Source: JBBKWJ01 sp037968895
GTDB taxonomy: Bacteria; Actinomycetota; Acidimicrobiia; Acidimicrobiales; SZUA-35
Assembly: GCA_037968895.1 (NCBI GenBank)
Contig: JBBKWJ010000221.1
Span: 1 to 42,287, forward strand
DNA: 42,287 nucleotides
Direction: 5' to 3'
Positions 7,813 through 16,564 of this stretch are shown here, piece by piece. The notes beneath the pieces were generated by a model. That model had not been told where the DNA came from and did not search any database. It saw only the letters and a list, made by a program, of their open reading frames with translations. Made by a program: the position numbers and the translations under genes. Position 1 is the first letter of the stretch; every line of letters begins with the position of its first letter.

Positions 7813-10800
7813 ATGGTCAACCGCTCCGATTCACCGTTTCGACACCAGCTTCCCGAACTCGGAACGGGGATAGTGACCCGAGCCAGACTTCTTGGAGAGC
7901 TGCGTCAGCGCTTCGAGCGCAGGTTGGTAGTTGTGACCGCCAACGGTGGTTTCGGGAAGACGACGCTGCTCGCGCAAAGCGTTCTTGAAAACCAGCTTGA
8001 TCCGAGCGGCGTCGACGTGTGGTTGCAGGTCACGGTCCGAGATCGCGAACCGGACATCTTGCTAGCTGGCCTCGCTGAAGCACTCGGCAATGCCATCAAA
8101 ACTCGTGTCGACGCCGAACCTAGCGTCGACTCCTTGATCGAGGCGATTTGGGCGACGGCCCCTCTCGACATAGCGATCATGATTGATGACGCTCACGTGC
8201 TTGACGGTTCTTCCGCTTGGACGGTGCTTGCCTCGCTGAGCGCTGGCGTACCAACCAACGGACATCTAGTCATAAGTTCGCGAACCGTTCCGCCGCTGCC
8301 CATTCGCTCCTTGCAGGCTCGTGGTGCCGTCGTGCTCATCGACGAAGATCAGATGCTGTTTGATGCGATTGAGCTGAAGGCGTTCGCTGAAGTCCGCCAG
8401 CTTGACCCCGGTGTCGAGGCCGATTTGCCGTCGTGGCCAGCACTCGCGGCGCTGACCTCGAGCGCGGGGCGGGAGGCGGCGGTCGGGTTTGTGTGGGAGT
8501 CGGTGCTGCAGAGCATCCCCAAAGAGCGGCGACGGGCGCTCGCCTTGCTCGTTCGGTTTGGCCGTATAGACGATGATCTGGTGAAGGTCATCGTGGGTGA
8601 CAGGTGGACCGCGGCGCGGGTGGTGGATGGACTACCACTAATCGAGTCGATTGGTGAGGCTCGACGTTTCCACGATCTATGGAGCGAGGCGCTCGCTGAT
8701 GAGGTCGAAACCACACAGTGGCAGGATGCCCTAGTTGCAGGGGCGGCGCTACTCAAGGAACGTGGCGAACTGCAGGGTGCGGCCCGTTGTCTTCATCTGG
8801 CCGGTGCAGATGATCTCCTCACCGAAGCCGCGTTTGAGTTCGCTTCACTCTCTTTCAGTACCGGCGTGAATTCGCCCGATGCCCTTTGGTTCGCAGAATC
8901 GCTGCCAATCCACGGTCGGACCGGTGCTTTGGGTCGCTATCTCAGACTCCTTCATGGCGGATCAACCTACGCCAAGACCGTTCCCGACGACATGGGTGAG
9001 GTGGCGCGACAAGCAATGGAAGACGGCGACACCAAACTCGCATCGCTCGCGTTGTGGCGTTCAGTGCAGTACCAAGGCGATATTGATCCGGGAGCGCTGG
9101 TAGTTACCGATCTGCTGCAACAATTGTGCGATCTAGGTGAGCCCTTTGCCAGGGCCGCGGTTGGTCTCATTACCTCCCATCTCGCCGAGGCGCGACACGA
9201 TATCGACGCGGCGATTGGAGCAATCGAGATGTTCGACGAGATGGACGAAGATGCCAGGATCGCAGCCATTGCGTCTCGTTTTCTTGCTCTCGGACATGCC
9301 GAACAAGTCGCGACCACACTCGATGCGGTGTTGGCCGACGGCGTCTCTGACCCGGTGCAAGCGCAGGCGGTGTGGTTCCGAGGTGAGATCGACCCGTCGA
9401 TCGCGTGGCCCATTGCCGCTGAGTTGCCAGCCCGCTATAGCCCTCGTAGGTATCCGGGTGTCCACGTCCCTCTGCTCAGCATTGTGGCGTCGGTCGCACT
9501 CGCGGCCGGGGAGTTGACCGATGCTCGGGAGCTAGCCAACACAGCCCTCCGTACGGCTGCAGGCGCCGAGCGGCGTCTGCTTCTCTTTGCCCGCGTTGCC
9601 GATGCACTTGTAGCTCTGGCTGAGGAGGGCGAAGAGGCGGCCGCGGAGCGATTCGAATCGATGATGGAAGATGTCCCGCTTGGGCCGTGGCCTGCGTGGG
9701 CCTACCTCAGCGCAGTCGCGCCAATCCGGGCACTTGTTCCGGGCTCGGAGTGGCTGGATGATCTGCCGTACGGACCATCACTGAAGACCGCAGTGCAGGC
9801 CGGTCGAGCGGTAGCCGAACTCCGATCATCGGGTGATGCCACGACAGCGAGCGCTCTGGCGTGGGCGTCGCCCGATCTTCTTCGCGTGCACGTACCGGCC
9901 ACTATGCTTTGTGAACTGGCATGCGCGGCAGGGCTCGATCAGCCGGATGTGGCCGCCACATTCGATGCCATTCCTGACGGCGTCAACCTCTTGCGCACCC
10001 TCGTCGATCACCCCGCTGCTGCCGTTGCCGATGTAGCCGCCGCCAGGCTGAAAGACGAGCCGAGACGACCTGCCTATCAGCTTGGGATCACGACGCTCGG
10101 CGAATTGAGCGTGCATCGAAGCGACGGCGTCACGGTCTCAGATCGGGTCCGCGGCGGTCGAGTGCAACAGCTACTGACGTATCTTTTGCTGGAGGATGCA
10201 CCACGACGGACTGCCATTACTTCAGTGATGTGGCCAGACCTTCCCCCGAAGAAGGCCGCTGCGAACCTACGGATCACGCTGGCGTCGCTACTCGATCTCA
10301 TTGAGCCCGACCGCGACCCAGGCACGTCATGGTTCGTGCGGTCTGTCGACGGCCGCCTGCAGCTAACTAGCGATGGTGTTCGCATCGACAGTCAGGTGCT
10401 GTCTCGTCATCTTGACCTCGCCCGCGACGCTGAACGCAACGGATTGCCGACCGTTGCCCTTGAGCACTTCCGGGCTGCTCTCGCCGCGTATGACGGCGAC
10501 TTTCTGCCCGACATCGATCTCGAACCGGTGGTGCAGGATCGACTGCGCTTTCAGTCGCTCGGCTATAACGCTGGCTGCCGTGTTGGTGAGCTTCTGCTGG
10601 CCAAAGGTGAACCAGAAGAGGCGCTTGGTTTCATCGCGAAGGCGGCCCAAATTGACCCGATCGCAGAACGGGCGCACCGACTCGAAATTCGATGCCACAT
10701 GGCGCTTGGCTCCACCTCGGCCGCTCGCCTCGCCGGTGAGCGTCTCGTCGCGATGTTGGCTCGGGAGGGGCTTGCTTCTGACCACGAGACAACCCAACTG

Positions 10801-10830
10801 CTCGCCCGAGTGGGAGCCAGGTCGACGTAA
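7813..10830 (+). CDS. STAND-type ATPase with C-terminal SARP/BTAD transcriptional activator domain
   Basis: 1005 residues from the ATG at 7813. This start fits the MalT-like N-terminus (TRARLLGELRQRF just before the P-loop); no strong Shine-Dalgarno is seen. Walker A is ANGGFGKTT (residues 43-51) and Walker B is IMIDDAH (about 121-127). A long helical-repeat middle (about 250-740, rich in Ala/Leu/Glu pairs) looks like a TPR-type sensor. Residues from about 757 carry a winged-helix (GELSVHR, RVQQLLTYLLLE, VMWPDLPPKKAAANLRITLASLLDLI) and a bacterial transcriptional activation domain (LEHFRAALAAYDGDFLPD, AERAHRLEIRCHMALG). The domain order, with the DNA-binding part at the C-terminus, is like other AfsR/MalT hybrids read backwards. 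It probably binds a ligand and ATP, then activates a nearby promoter, perhaps the divergent FNT operon (inferred). Confidence 0.85.
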   Translation: MVNRSDSPFRHQLPELGTGIVTRARLLGELRQRFERRLVVVTANGGFGKTTLLAQSVLENQLDPSGVDVWLQVTVRDREPDILLAGLAEALGNAIKTRVDAEPSVDSLIEAIWATAPLDIAIMIDDAHVLDGSSAWTVLASLSAGVPTNGHLVISSRTVPPLPIRSLQARGAVVLIDEDQMLFDAIELKAFAEVRQLDPGVEADLPSWPALAALTSSAGREAAVGFVWESVLQSIPKERRRALALLVRFGRIDDDLVKVIVGDRWTAARVVDGLPLIESIGEARRFHDLWSEALADEVETTQWQDALVAGAALLKERGELQGAARCLHLAGADDLLTEAAFEFASLSFSTGVNSPDALWFAESLPIHGRTGALGRYLRLLHGGSTYAKTVPDDMGEVARQAMEDGDTKLASLALWRSVQYQGDIDPGALVVTDLLQQLCDLGEPFARAAVGLITSHLAEARHDIDAAIGAIEMFDEMDEDARIAAIASRFLALGHAEQVATTLDAVLADGVSDPVQAQAVWFRGEIDPSIAWPIAAELPARYSPRRYPGVHVPLLSIVASVALAAGELTDARELANTALRTAAGAERRLLLFARVADALVALAEEGEEAAAERFESMMEDVPLGPWPAWAYLSAVAPIRALVPGSEWLDDLPYGPSLKTAVQAGRAVAELRSSGDATTASALAWASPDLLRVHVPATMLCELACAAGLDQPDVAATFDAIPDGVNLLRTLVDHPAAAVADVAAARLKDEPRRPAYQLGITTLGELSVHRSDGVTVSDRVRGGRVQQLLTYLLLEDAPRRTAITSVMWPDLPPKKAAANLRITLASLLDLIEPDRDPGTSWFVRSVDGRLQLTSDGVRIDSQVLSRHLDLARDAERNGLPTVALEHFRAALAAYDGDFLPDIDLEPVVQDRLRFQSLGYNAGCRVGELLLAKGEPEEALGFIAKAAQIDPIAERAHRLEIRCHMALGSTSAARLAGERLVAMLAREGLASDHETTQLLARVGARST

Positions 10831-10839
10831 GAGGACGGG

Positions 10840-11619
10840 CTATTTCGGTGGCATCCGGATGCCACCATCGACGCGAATGACCTCGGCGTTCATGTATGGG
10901 TTAGTGATGAGCTCGATCACCATGAAGGCGAGTTCTTCGCCGTAGCCAAGACGCTTCGGAAACAGAACCGACGATCCAAGATGAGCCTTGAACTGGTCGG
11001 AGGCTTCGCCCTCGCCGTAGATCGGGGTGTCGATCAGGCCAGGGGCGATGGTGTTGACTCGAATACCCATGGCCGAAAGGTCACGAGCAATTGGCAAGGT
11101 CATGCCGACAACGCCGCCCTTGGAGGCGGAGTATGCGGCTTGACCGATCTGGCCGTCGAAGGCAGCAACGGATGCCATGTTGACGATGGCCCCACGCTGG
11201 CCATCTTCGGTCAGCGGTTCGGTTTTGGCCATCGCGGCCGCCGACTGGCGGAGCATATTGAAGGTACCAAGTAGGTTGATCTTGATGACGAAGTCGAACG
11301 TTGCCTGTGGCATCGGATCGTTGTTGCGATCGACGGTCCGACCCGCTCGGCCGAGGCCAGCAGAGTTTACGAGGGCACGCAGTGGCGCCATTTCGCAAGC
11401 GGCGGCAACTGCGGCTGCGCCGTCTTCTTCGCTGGAAACATCACATTTGACGAACAAGCCGCCAATTTCCTTGGCGACTGCGGCGCCCTGCTCCTCATTG
11501 AGGTCGGCGATGATCACTCGTGATCCAAGGGCTGCGAGTTGGCGGGCTGAAGCCTCACCGATTCCCGAAGCGCCACCGGTGACGATAGATGAGCTGTTGG
11601 TGAGATCAATACGTGGCAT
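10840..11619 (-). CDS. SDR-family 3-hydroxyacyl-CoA dehydrogenase-like oxidoreductase
   Basis: 259 residues, a classical short-chain dehydrogenase. The NAD-binding motif is TGGASGIG near residue 14, the NSAG segment follows at mid-protein, and the catalytic Ser and YSASK are in NMASVAAFDGQIGQAAYSASKGG. IRVNTIAPGLIDTP and a C-terminal VDGGIRMPPK are typical of the HSD17B10/type-2 3-hydroxyacyl-CoA dehydrogenase group. Its ATG overlaps the thiolase TGA by one base (TGATG), so the two are translated together. The pair could oxidise a 3-hydroxyacyl-CoA and cleave the 3-ketoacyl-CoA. The stop is 9 bases from that of the convergent SARP gene, with no visible terminator between them. Confidence 0.85.
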   Translation of the reverse strand: MPRIDLTNSSSIVTGGASGIGEASARQLAALGSRVIIADLNEEQGAAVAKEIGGLFVKCDVSSEEDGAAAVAAACEMAPLRALVNSAGLGRAGRTVDRNNDPMPQATFDFVIKINLLGTFNMLRQSAAAMAKTEPLTEDGQRGAIVNMASVAAFDGQIGQAAYSASKGGVVGMTLPIARDLSAMGIRVNTIAPGLIDTPIYGEGEASDQFKAHLGSSVLFPKRLGYGEELAFMVIELITNPYMNAEVIRVDGGIRMPPK

Positions 11620-12788
11620 CAGGCTTCAATCCTCTCGATAATTGTTGCGTTGGCCATGCCGCCGCCTTCGCACATGACCTGGAGGCCATACCGGCCGCCA
11701 GTGCGCTCAAGTTCGTTGACCAAGGTCGACATTAGCTTGGTGCCTGAGGAGCCGAGAGGATGTCCAAGCGCAATTGCGCCACCGTTGACATTGACTTTCG
11801 CCATGTCGGCTCCGGTCTCTTTCTGCCAAGCGAGGACAACAGAAGCGAATGCCTCGTTGACCTCGAATACATCGATGTCGTCGATGGTGAGGCCACTCTT
11901 GGCCAGGATCTTCTCGGTCGCAGGAATTGGGCCCTTGAGCATGGTGACCGGATCGGTTCCGGCAACGGCGAATGCGTGGAAGCGAGCTCGTGGCTTAAGG
12001 CCAAGCTCGGCTGCCTTCTCGGCACTCATGATGAGCACGGCCGAGGCGCCGTCTGAGATCTGGGAAGAGTTGCCAGCAGTGATCTTGCCGTCTTCGGCGA
12101 ACGCTGGCTTGAGCTTGGAGAGGGTTTCGGCGGTGGTGCCTTCGCGGAGTCCTTCATCGGTGGTCATCATTTCGATGCCATTGCCCAAATCGACGGGGAC
12201 TGGGATGATCTCGGCGTCGAAACGGTGTTCTTCGGTGGCCTGAATGGCACGGCGCTGGCTTTCGGCACCGAAGACATCGAGGTCTTCACGGGTGAGTCCG
12301 TACTCGGTGGCGATCATGTCGGCACCGATTCCCTGAGGCGGGAGGCCGGATTCTTCGTAGCGATCGAACATGGCCTGTGGGAACGGGAAGCCCATGTCTT
12401 TTACGACCGAGGCCCCCATCGGGGTAGTGCTCATGACCTCAACGCCAGCGGCGATGACGATGTCGTACGCTCCAGCCATGACACCTTGGGCCGCGAAGTG
12501 AGCAGCTTGCTGGCTTGAGCCACACTGGCGATCGATGGTCGTTGCGGGGACGCTCTCTGGCCAACCGGCGGCGAGGACTGCGTTACGTCCGATGTTGAGG
12601 CTCTGTTGGCCAACCTGCATGACGCAGCCCATGATGACGTCGTCGACCAAGGCGGGGTCGAGGTTGTTGCGCTCTTCGAGGGCCTTAAGTACGTGGGCGG
12701 CGAGGTCTGCCGGGTGCCAGTCTTTGAGCTTGCCGTTGCGTCGGCCACCCGGTGTGCGTACCGCGTCAACGATGACTGCGTCTCTCAT
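11619..12788 (-). CDS. Acetyl-CoA acetyltransferase / 3-ketoacyl-CoA thiolase
   Basis: 389 residues, the normal thiolase length. The ATG at 12788 is chosen because GGAG sits five bases upstream; an in-frame TTG at 12809 is less likely. It starts MRDAVIVDAVRTPGGRR. The nucleophilic Cys is in TIDRQCGSSQQAAHFA, the catalytic His in GGAIALGHPLGSSGTKL, and the second Cys in MCEGGGMANATIIE. It cleaves 3-ketoacyl-CoA with CoA, or makes acetoacetyl-CoA in reverse. It is coupled to the downstream SDR and lies downstream of the MarR and fadJ-type genes on the same strand. A palindrome at 12871-12894 precedes it. Confidence 0.93.
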   Translation of the reverse strand: MRDAVIVDAVRTPGGRRNGKLKDWHPADLAAHVLKALEERNNLDPALVDDVIMGCVMQVGQQSLNIGRNAVLAAGWPESVPATTIDRQCGSSQQAAHFAAQGVMAGAYDIVIAAGVEVMSTTPMGASVVKDMGFPFPQAMFDRYEESGLPPQGIGADMIATEYGLTREDLDVFGAESQRRAIQATEEHRFDAEIIPVPVDLGNGIEMMTTDEGLREGTTAETLSKLKPAFAEDGKITAGNSSQISDGASAVLIMSAEKAAELGLKPRARFHAFAVAGTDPVTMLKGPIPATEKILAKSGLTIDDIDVFEVNEAFASVVLAWQKETGADMAKVNVNGGAIALGHPLGSSGTKLMSTLVNELERTGGRYGLQVMCEGGGMANATIIERIEA

Positions 12789-12870
12789 GTGATCTCCGTT
12801 ATTTCTCAATGGGACGGAGCGAAAAGCCCCGTTGGTCAGATTGTGTGCCAGCGTACACTTAGCGATTCAA

Positions 12871-12894
12871 ACAATCCAGTAGCTGGACTATTGT
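12871..12894. promoter_or_regulatory. Imperfect palindrome between marR-type gene and thiolase operon (candidate operator)
   Basis: The core is AATCCAG-TAG-CTGGACT (12873-12889), six of seven arm positions matching. Outer arms ACAAT (12871-12875) and ATTGT (12890-12894) also pair, with a 3-base offset. It sits about 80-105 bases upstream of the thiolase start and just after the MarR-type gene's end. MarR proteins typically bind 16-20 bp palindromes near their own genes; the assignment is by position only. Confidence 0.4.
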
Positions 12895-12907
12895 CACTTG
12901 GCTTTGC

Positions 12908-13399
12908 CTACGCCGGGTCGTCGAGTCCTACAAGGTTTTGCTGGATCCGCCCGAGTAGAGCAGCGAGTTCTTGGCGCTGAGCTCGAGAGATGCCATCACG
13001 TAGGCCGTTGCGGATCGCTCGGTCGATCTCCTCAATTTGGGCCATGGTTGATGTTGCGTTTGGCGTCATCGAGATGAGCCACACGCGTCGGTCGGAATTG
13101 TCGGCTGTTCGTTCGACGAGGCCTTCAGCGGCGAGTCGATCAATCGACGAGCCGGTGGCTGCTCGGCCATGACCGAGATGGTCGGCTATCTGGGTCTGGG
13201 TGACGGGGCCGAAGTCGTTGACGTAGGCCAGGATGCTGGCGGTGGTCAGATTGAGGCCAAGACTCGCGAATCGGTCGTTGTAGGCCTTCGTGATTTGTCG
13301 GGCCGTCGCCATGAGCGTCGTCTCGACGCGCCGCCATGGCGGCGCGTCGAGTTCGTGGGTTGCCGGCTCATTGCCGTTTGATGTCTTGTCAGCGGTCAC
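12908..13399 (-). CDS. MarR-family transcriptional regulator
   Basis: 163 residues from a GTG at 13399. The central winged helix reads LTTASILAYVNDFGPVTQTQIADHLGHGRAATGSSIDRLAAEGLVERTADNSDRRVWLISMTPNA: recognition helix, then the DxRR wing diagnostic of MarR. Helical segments on both sides would form the dimer interface. It lies 24 bases downstream of the fadJ-type gene and about 120 bases upstream of the thiolase gene, all on one strand. It is probably the local repressor of this fatty-acid degradation block, relieved by an acyl-CoA or aromatic ligand (inferred from position). Confidence 0.88.
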   Translation of the reverse strand: MTADKTSNGNEPATHELDAPPWRRVETTLMATARQITKAYNDRFASLGLNLTTASILAYVNDFGPVTQTQIADHLGHGRAATGSSIDRLAAEGLVERTADNSDRRVWLISMTPNATSTMAQIEEIDRAIRNGLRDGISRAQRQELAALLGRIQQNLVGLDDPA

Positions 13400-13423
13400 G
13401 CGTAGAGACGGTAGCTGATCAGA

Positions 13424-15484
13424 TCAGCCGGACAGACGGCCGCCTTCGGACACCAACTTCTTGATGAGCGGCGATGGCTCCCAGTGCCGGCCGCCGATGA
13501 GCTCGTTGTACTGCTCGATCTTCGAGAGCACTTCGCCGAGCCCGACCGTGTCGGCCCAAAACATCGGGCCACCGGTGTAGACAGGCCAGCCGTAGCCGTT
13601 GATCCAGACGACATCGATGTCGCTGCCGCGAGTGGCGATGCCCTCTTCGAGGATCTTTGCGCCCTCATTGACCATTGGATAGAGGCAACGCTCGAGCACC
13701 TCTTGATCGGACACCTCACGCTGCTCAATTCCGTGAGCGGTGGCAAAATCTTTAATCATTTGCTCGACCTCGGGGTCTGGGGTCGATGCCCGAGTCTTGG
13801 GGTCGTATGTGTAGTAACCCTTGCCGTTCTTTTGGCCCTTTCGACCGCTCTCGCACATGAGTTCACGCACGTTCGAGCTGGTCGATGTTTCGGCCTTCCA
13901 GCCAATGTCGAGGCCGGCAAGGTCGCTCATGGCAAACGGGCCCATCGGCATGCCGAAGTCGAAGAGGACCCGATCGACCTGGGCTGGGGTTGCTCCTTCG
14001 AGGATGATGGCGTTGGCTTCGATTCCACGCTGGAACAACATGCGGTTACCGATGAATCCATGGCAGACGCCAGAGAGCGCAGGAACCTTGTTGATGGTCT
14101 TGCTCAGCGCCATGACCGTCGCAATCACGCTGTCAGCCGTCTTGTCGCCGCGCACGACTTCGAGCAGCTTCATGACATTGGCAGGAGAGAAGAAGTGCAT
14201 TCCAATCACGCTTTCGGGGCGTGTGGTTGCAGCGGCGATGACGTTGAGGTCGAGCGCCGAGGTATTACTGGCGAGGATGGCCCCTGGCTTACAGATCGAG
14301 TCGAGTTCAGCGAAGATGGTCTTCTTCAGATCCATGTCTTCGAAGACGGCCTCGATCACGATGTCGCACGTTGCGAAATCGTTCTTGTCGACCGACCCCG
14401 TGATCTTGGCGAACCGTTCTTCGGCCTGCTCGGCGGTGATGCTGCCTCGTGATGCTGACCGGTCGTAGTTGCCTTTGATGACAGCAAGGCCACGGTCAAG
14501 CGCAGCCTGCTCACGTTCGACAATGACAACAGGGATGCCAGCGTTGGCGAAGTTCATGGCGATGCCGCCACCCATCGTGCCGCCGCCGAGAACGCCGCAG
14601 GTCTCGATCGGAATCGTTGGCGTTGTCTTCTCGATGCCGGGCACCTTAGCGGCCTGGCGCTCGGCGAAGAAGTAGTAGCGCTGGGCTGCCGACTGGGTGC
14701 CAGACATCAGCTTGCCGAAGAGGTCGCGCTCAACCGCGAGGCCCTCGTCGAAGGGAAGATTGACTGCGGCCTCGACGCACTGCACGTTGTATTCGGGGGC
14801 GAGGAAGCCTCGGGTCTTGCGGGCGATCTTGGCTCGGAACTTCGTGAAGAGTTCGGGGTCGGTGCCATCGAGACTGCGATCGCGGATACGGGTGAGCTCG
14901 CGTCCTTCGGCGACGACCTTGGCGGCAAAAGCCAAGGCGCCGGCACGGAGATCGTCGACCATTTCGTCGATGAGGCCACATTCGAGCGCCTCGGCTGCGC
15001 TAATTGGGGTGCCCGATGTCATCATCTCGAGGGCCTTTGCCGCGCCGGTGACCCGGGGGAGACGCTGGGTGCCGCCGGCTCCTGGCAGCAGACCAAGCTT
15101 GACCTCGGGGAGACCGAATTTGGCGCTCTCAACGCCGACCCGGAAATGAGCACAGAGGGCAACTTCGAGGCCGCCGCCGAGGGCAGTGCCGTGGATGGCG
15201 GCGATAACGGGCTTAACGCAATCTTCCATTGCCGACTGCACTGCCTGCAGCGATGGACCCTTCGGTGCTCCGCTGAACTCGGTGATGTCTGCACCGGCGA
15301 TGAAGGTGCGGCCTTCGCAGATCAGCACGATCGCGGTTGCGTCCGTCGCCGCCGCTTGGGTGACGCCGTCGAGGATGCCCTGCCGTACATGATGGCTCAG
15401 GGCATTGACTGGTGGGTTGTTGACGACGACAAGGGCGACGTCGCCCTCGCGTTCGAGCGAGACGGTTTCAGTAATGGCAGTCAT
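13424..15484 (-). CDS. Bifunctional enoyl-CoA hydratase / 3-hydroxyacyl-CoA dehydrogenase (FadJ/peroxisomal MFP type)
   Basis: 686 residues. The N-terminal crotonase domain (about 1-190) has AGADITEF and HGTALGGGLEVALCAHFRVG with both catalytic glutamates (GGGLE and LPEVKLGLLPGAGGTQRL). The NAD-binding fold begins at about 295 with CGVLGGGTMGGGIAMNFANAG. The dehydrogenase catalytic His is in GMHFFSPANVMKLLEVVRG, with GFIGNRM after it, and two C-terminal helical domains follow. It hydrates trans-2-enoyl-CoA and oxidises the 3-hydroxyacyl-CoA. It lacks the N-terminal length of the E. coli FadB group and is closer to the peroxisomal multifunctional enzyme. It is the first gene of the block leading to the MarR gene. 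The start ATG is supported by AGGAAACC about 7 bases upstream. Confidence 0.92.
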   Translation of the reverse strand: MTAITETVSLEREGDVALVVVNNPPVNALSHHVRQGILDGVTQAAATDATAIVLICEGRTFIAGADITEFSGAPKGPSLQAVQSAMEDCVKPVIAAIHGTALGGGLEVALCAHFRVGVESAKFGLPEVKLGLLPGAGGTQRLPRVTGAAKALEMMTSGTPISAAEALECGLIDEMVDDLRAGALAFAAKVVAEGRELTRIRDRSLDGTDPELFTKFRAKIARKTRGFLAPEYNVQCVEAAVNLPFDEGLAVERDLFGKLMSGTQSAAQRYYFFAERQAAKVPGIEKTTPTIPIETCGVLGGGTMGGGIAMNFANAGIPVVIVEREQAALDRGLAVIKGNYDRSASRGSITAEQAEERFAKITGSVDKNDFATCDIVIEAVFEDMDLKKTIFAELDSICKPGAILASNTSALDLNVIAAATTRPESVIGMHFFSPANVMKLLEVVRGDKTADSVIATVMALSKTINKVPALSGVCHGFIGNRMLFQRGIEANAIILEGATPAQVDRVLFDFGMPMGPFAMSDLAGLDIGWKAETSTSSNVRELMCESGRKGQKNGKGYYTYDPKTRASTPDPEVEQMIKDFATAHGIEQREVSDQEVLERCLYPMVNEGAKILEEGIATRGSDIDVVWINGYGWPVYTGGPMFWADTVGLGEVLSKIEQYNELIGGRHWEPSPLIKKLVSEGGRLSG

Positions 15485-15636
15485 TGGGAGGTTTCCTCGT
15501 TGAGGTCGATTTCAAACGACACACAGTCTGGCAGAACGACCCCACCCCTCCAAAAGCAGCCGCTTTTCAGGGGCATTTTCGCGCTCAAAAGCGGCCGCTT
15601 TTCGGGGGTGTTTTCGATGCAGAATCACCGCCGCTA
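15485..15636. promoter_or_regulatory. Twin AAAAGC-GCTTTT palindromes upstream of the fadJ-type gene
   Basis: Copy A is AAAAGCAGCCGCTTTT (15552-15567, one mismatch) and copy B is AAAAGCGGCCGCTTTT (15587-15602, perfect 16 bp). The copies lie 35 bases apart within a longer imperfect direct repeat (about 15550-15581 and 15585-15616, each ending in a run TTTTCG). Copy A is flanked by CCCCT and AGGGG, which would extend its stem. The region follows the stop of the DUF1295 gene and precedes the fadJ-type start, both on the minus strand. It could be a double intrinsic terminator, since a GC stem is followed by U4, or a tandem operator. Confidence 0.55.
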
Positions 15637-16512
15637 TTAGCGGGTGGGGGGTTTTAGCATCAGAACCGGCGTGTTTGCCACGTAGTCCTGATAGGCGGGC
15701 TCGTCGCCCCAGCGCTTCTTGCCTCGCCGTTCGAGCAGCGGGATGCCGCTGACCCTTGTCAGCAACAAGTAGACGAACACGGGCGAGATCAGCATGGCAT
15801 AGCGCCATCCGCTCAAGATCGGAAGCGCAATGAGAGCGATGCCGGTCCACAGTGTGATCTCGCCGAAATAGTTCGGATGTCGCGACCACGCCCAAAGCCC
15901 GGTCGAGATGAAGCGACCTTCATTCGCTGGCTTGGCTCGGAAGGCCCGCTTCTGTCGATCGGAGACGGCCTCGATCGCGAACCCGACGATCCAGACGACG
16001 ATCCCGATCCTCGCCAAGTTATCGAGCGGTTCCGGGTTGTCGGCGGTGAGAACGGCAAGCGCGCAGGCGAGCGTGAGTGTGACCCAAAGCCCCTGTAAGA
16101 CCCAGGTGCGAAGGAAGAACCAGACGTTGGTCTTGAGCACGTCGAACCTGCCATCTCCACCGTCGGCGGTCACCCGAATGAACAAGAAGGAGCCAAGCCT
16201 GACCGCCCAGATACCGACAAGGGTCGCAACAACCCAAGCCCGCGTGTCGCGCTGATCGTTGAGGGCGAGTGCGAGTATGACGACCGTGAGATAGGTGAGC
16301 GACCCGGTCAGGTCGAAGTAACGCTCGGTCTTAGCTGCAAACGATGGCACGAACACGACGATGTTGATCGCGTATGCGATGAGGGCACCAAGCGCGAACA
16401 GCGGGAACGAACCAACGTCGACGCTGTGGTAGCTGCCAGCGGCTGCTACAGCAGCACCGATCGCGATGCTGACGATGATCGCGATTGCCGAGTTTCGTTC
16501 CTTGGTGTCCAT
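15637..16512 (-). CDS. DUF1295 / steroid 5-alpha-reductase-like integral membrane protein
   Basis: 291 residues with about seven hydrophobic segments. The C-terminal part carries the family signature: a segment reading FRAKPANEGRFISTGLWAWSRHPNYFGEITLWTGIAL. The SRHPNYFGE stretch is typical of the DUF1295 branch of steroid-5-alpha-reductase/isoprenylcysteine methyltransferase-like membrane enzymes, which bind NADPH or SAM there. The substrate in bacteria is generally unknown. The ORF begins MDTKERNSAIAIIVSIAIGAAVAAAG; the first helix is close to the N-terminus. It stands alone, 52 bases before the DUF1932 dehydrogenase's end on the same strand. Confidence 0.85.
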   Translation of the reverse strand: MDTKERNSAIAIIVSIAIGAAVAAAGSYHSVDVGSFPLFALGALIAYAINIVVFVPSFAAKTERYFDLTGSLTYLTVVILALALNDQRDTRAWVVATLVGIWAVRLGSFLFIRVTADGGDGRFDVLKTNVWFFLRTWVLQGLWVTLTLACALAVLTADNPEPLDNLARIGIVVWIVGFAIEAVSDRQKRAFRAKPANEGRFISTGLWAWSRHPNYFGEITLWTGIALIALPILSGWRYAMLISPVFVYLLLTRVSGIPLLERRGKKRWGDEPAYQDYVANTPVLMLKPPTR

Positions 16513-16564
16513 CGCTTGAAGCTAGTCAACCCCGGCACAGTTCGCCCAGCCGAACCGGTTTCGG

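Noticed and set aside
12789..12870. Sigma-70-like promoter for the thiolase operon
   Set aside because: TTGAAT-like and weak -10-like matches can be found, but none at good spacing, so no promoter was called.
13484..14452. 322-codon plus-strand frame opposite the fadJ-type gene
   Set aside because: It is a shadow of a well-supported gene; composition is typical of antisense frames in high-GC DNA.
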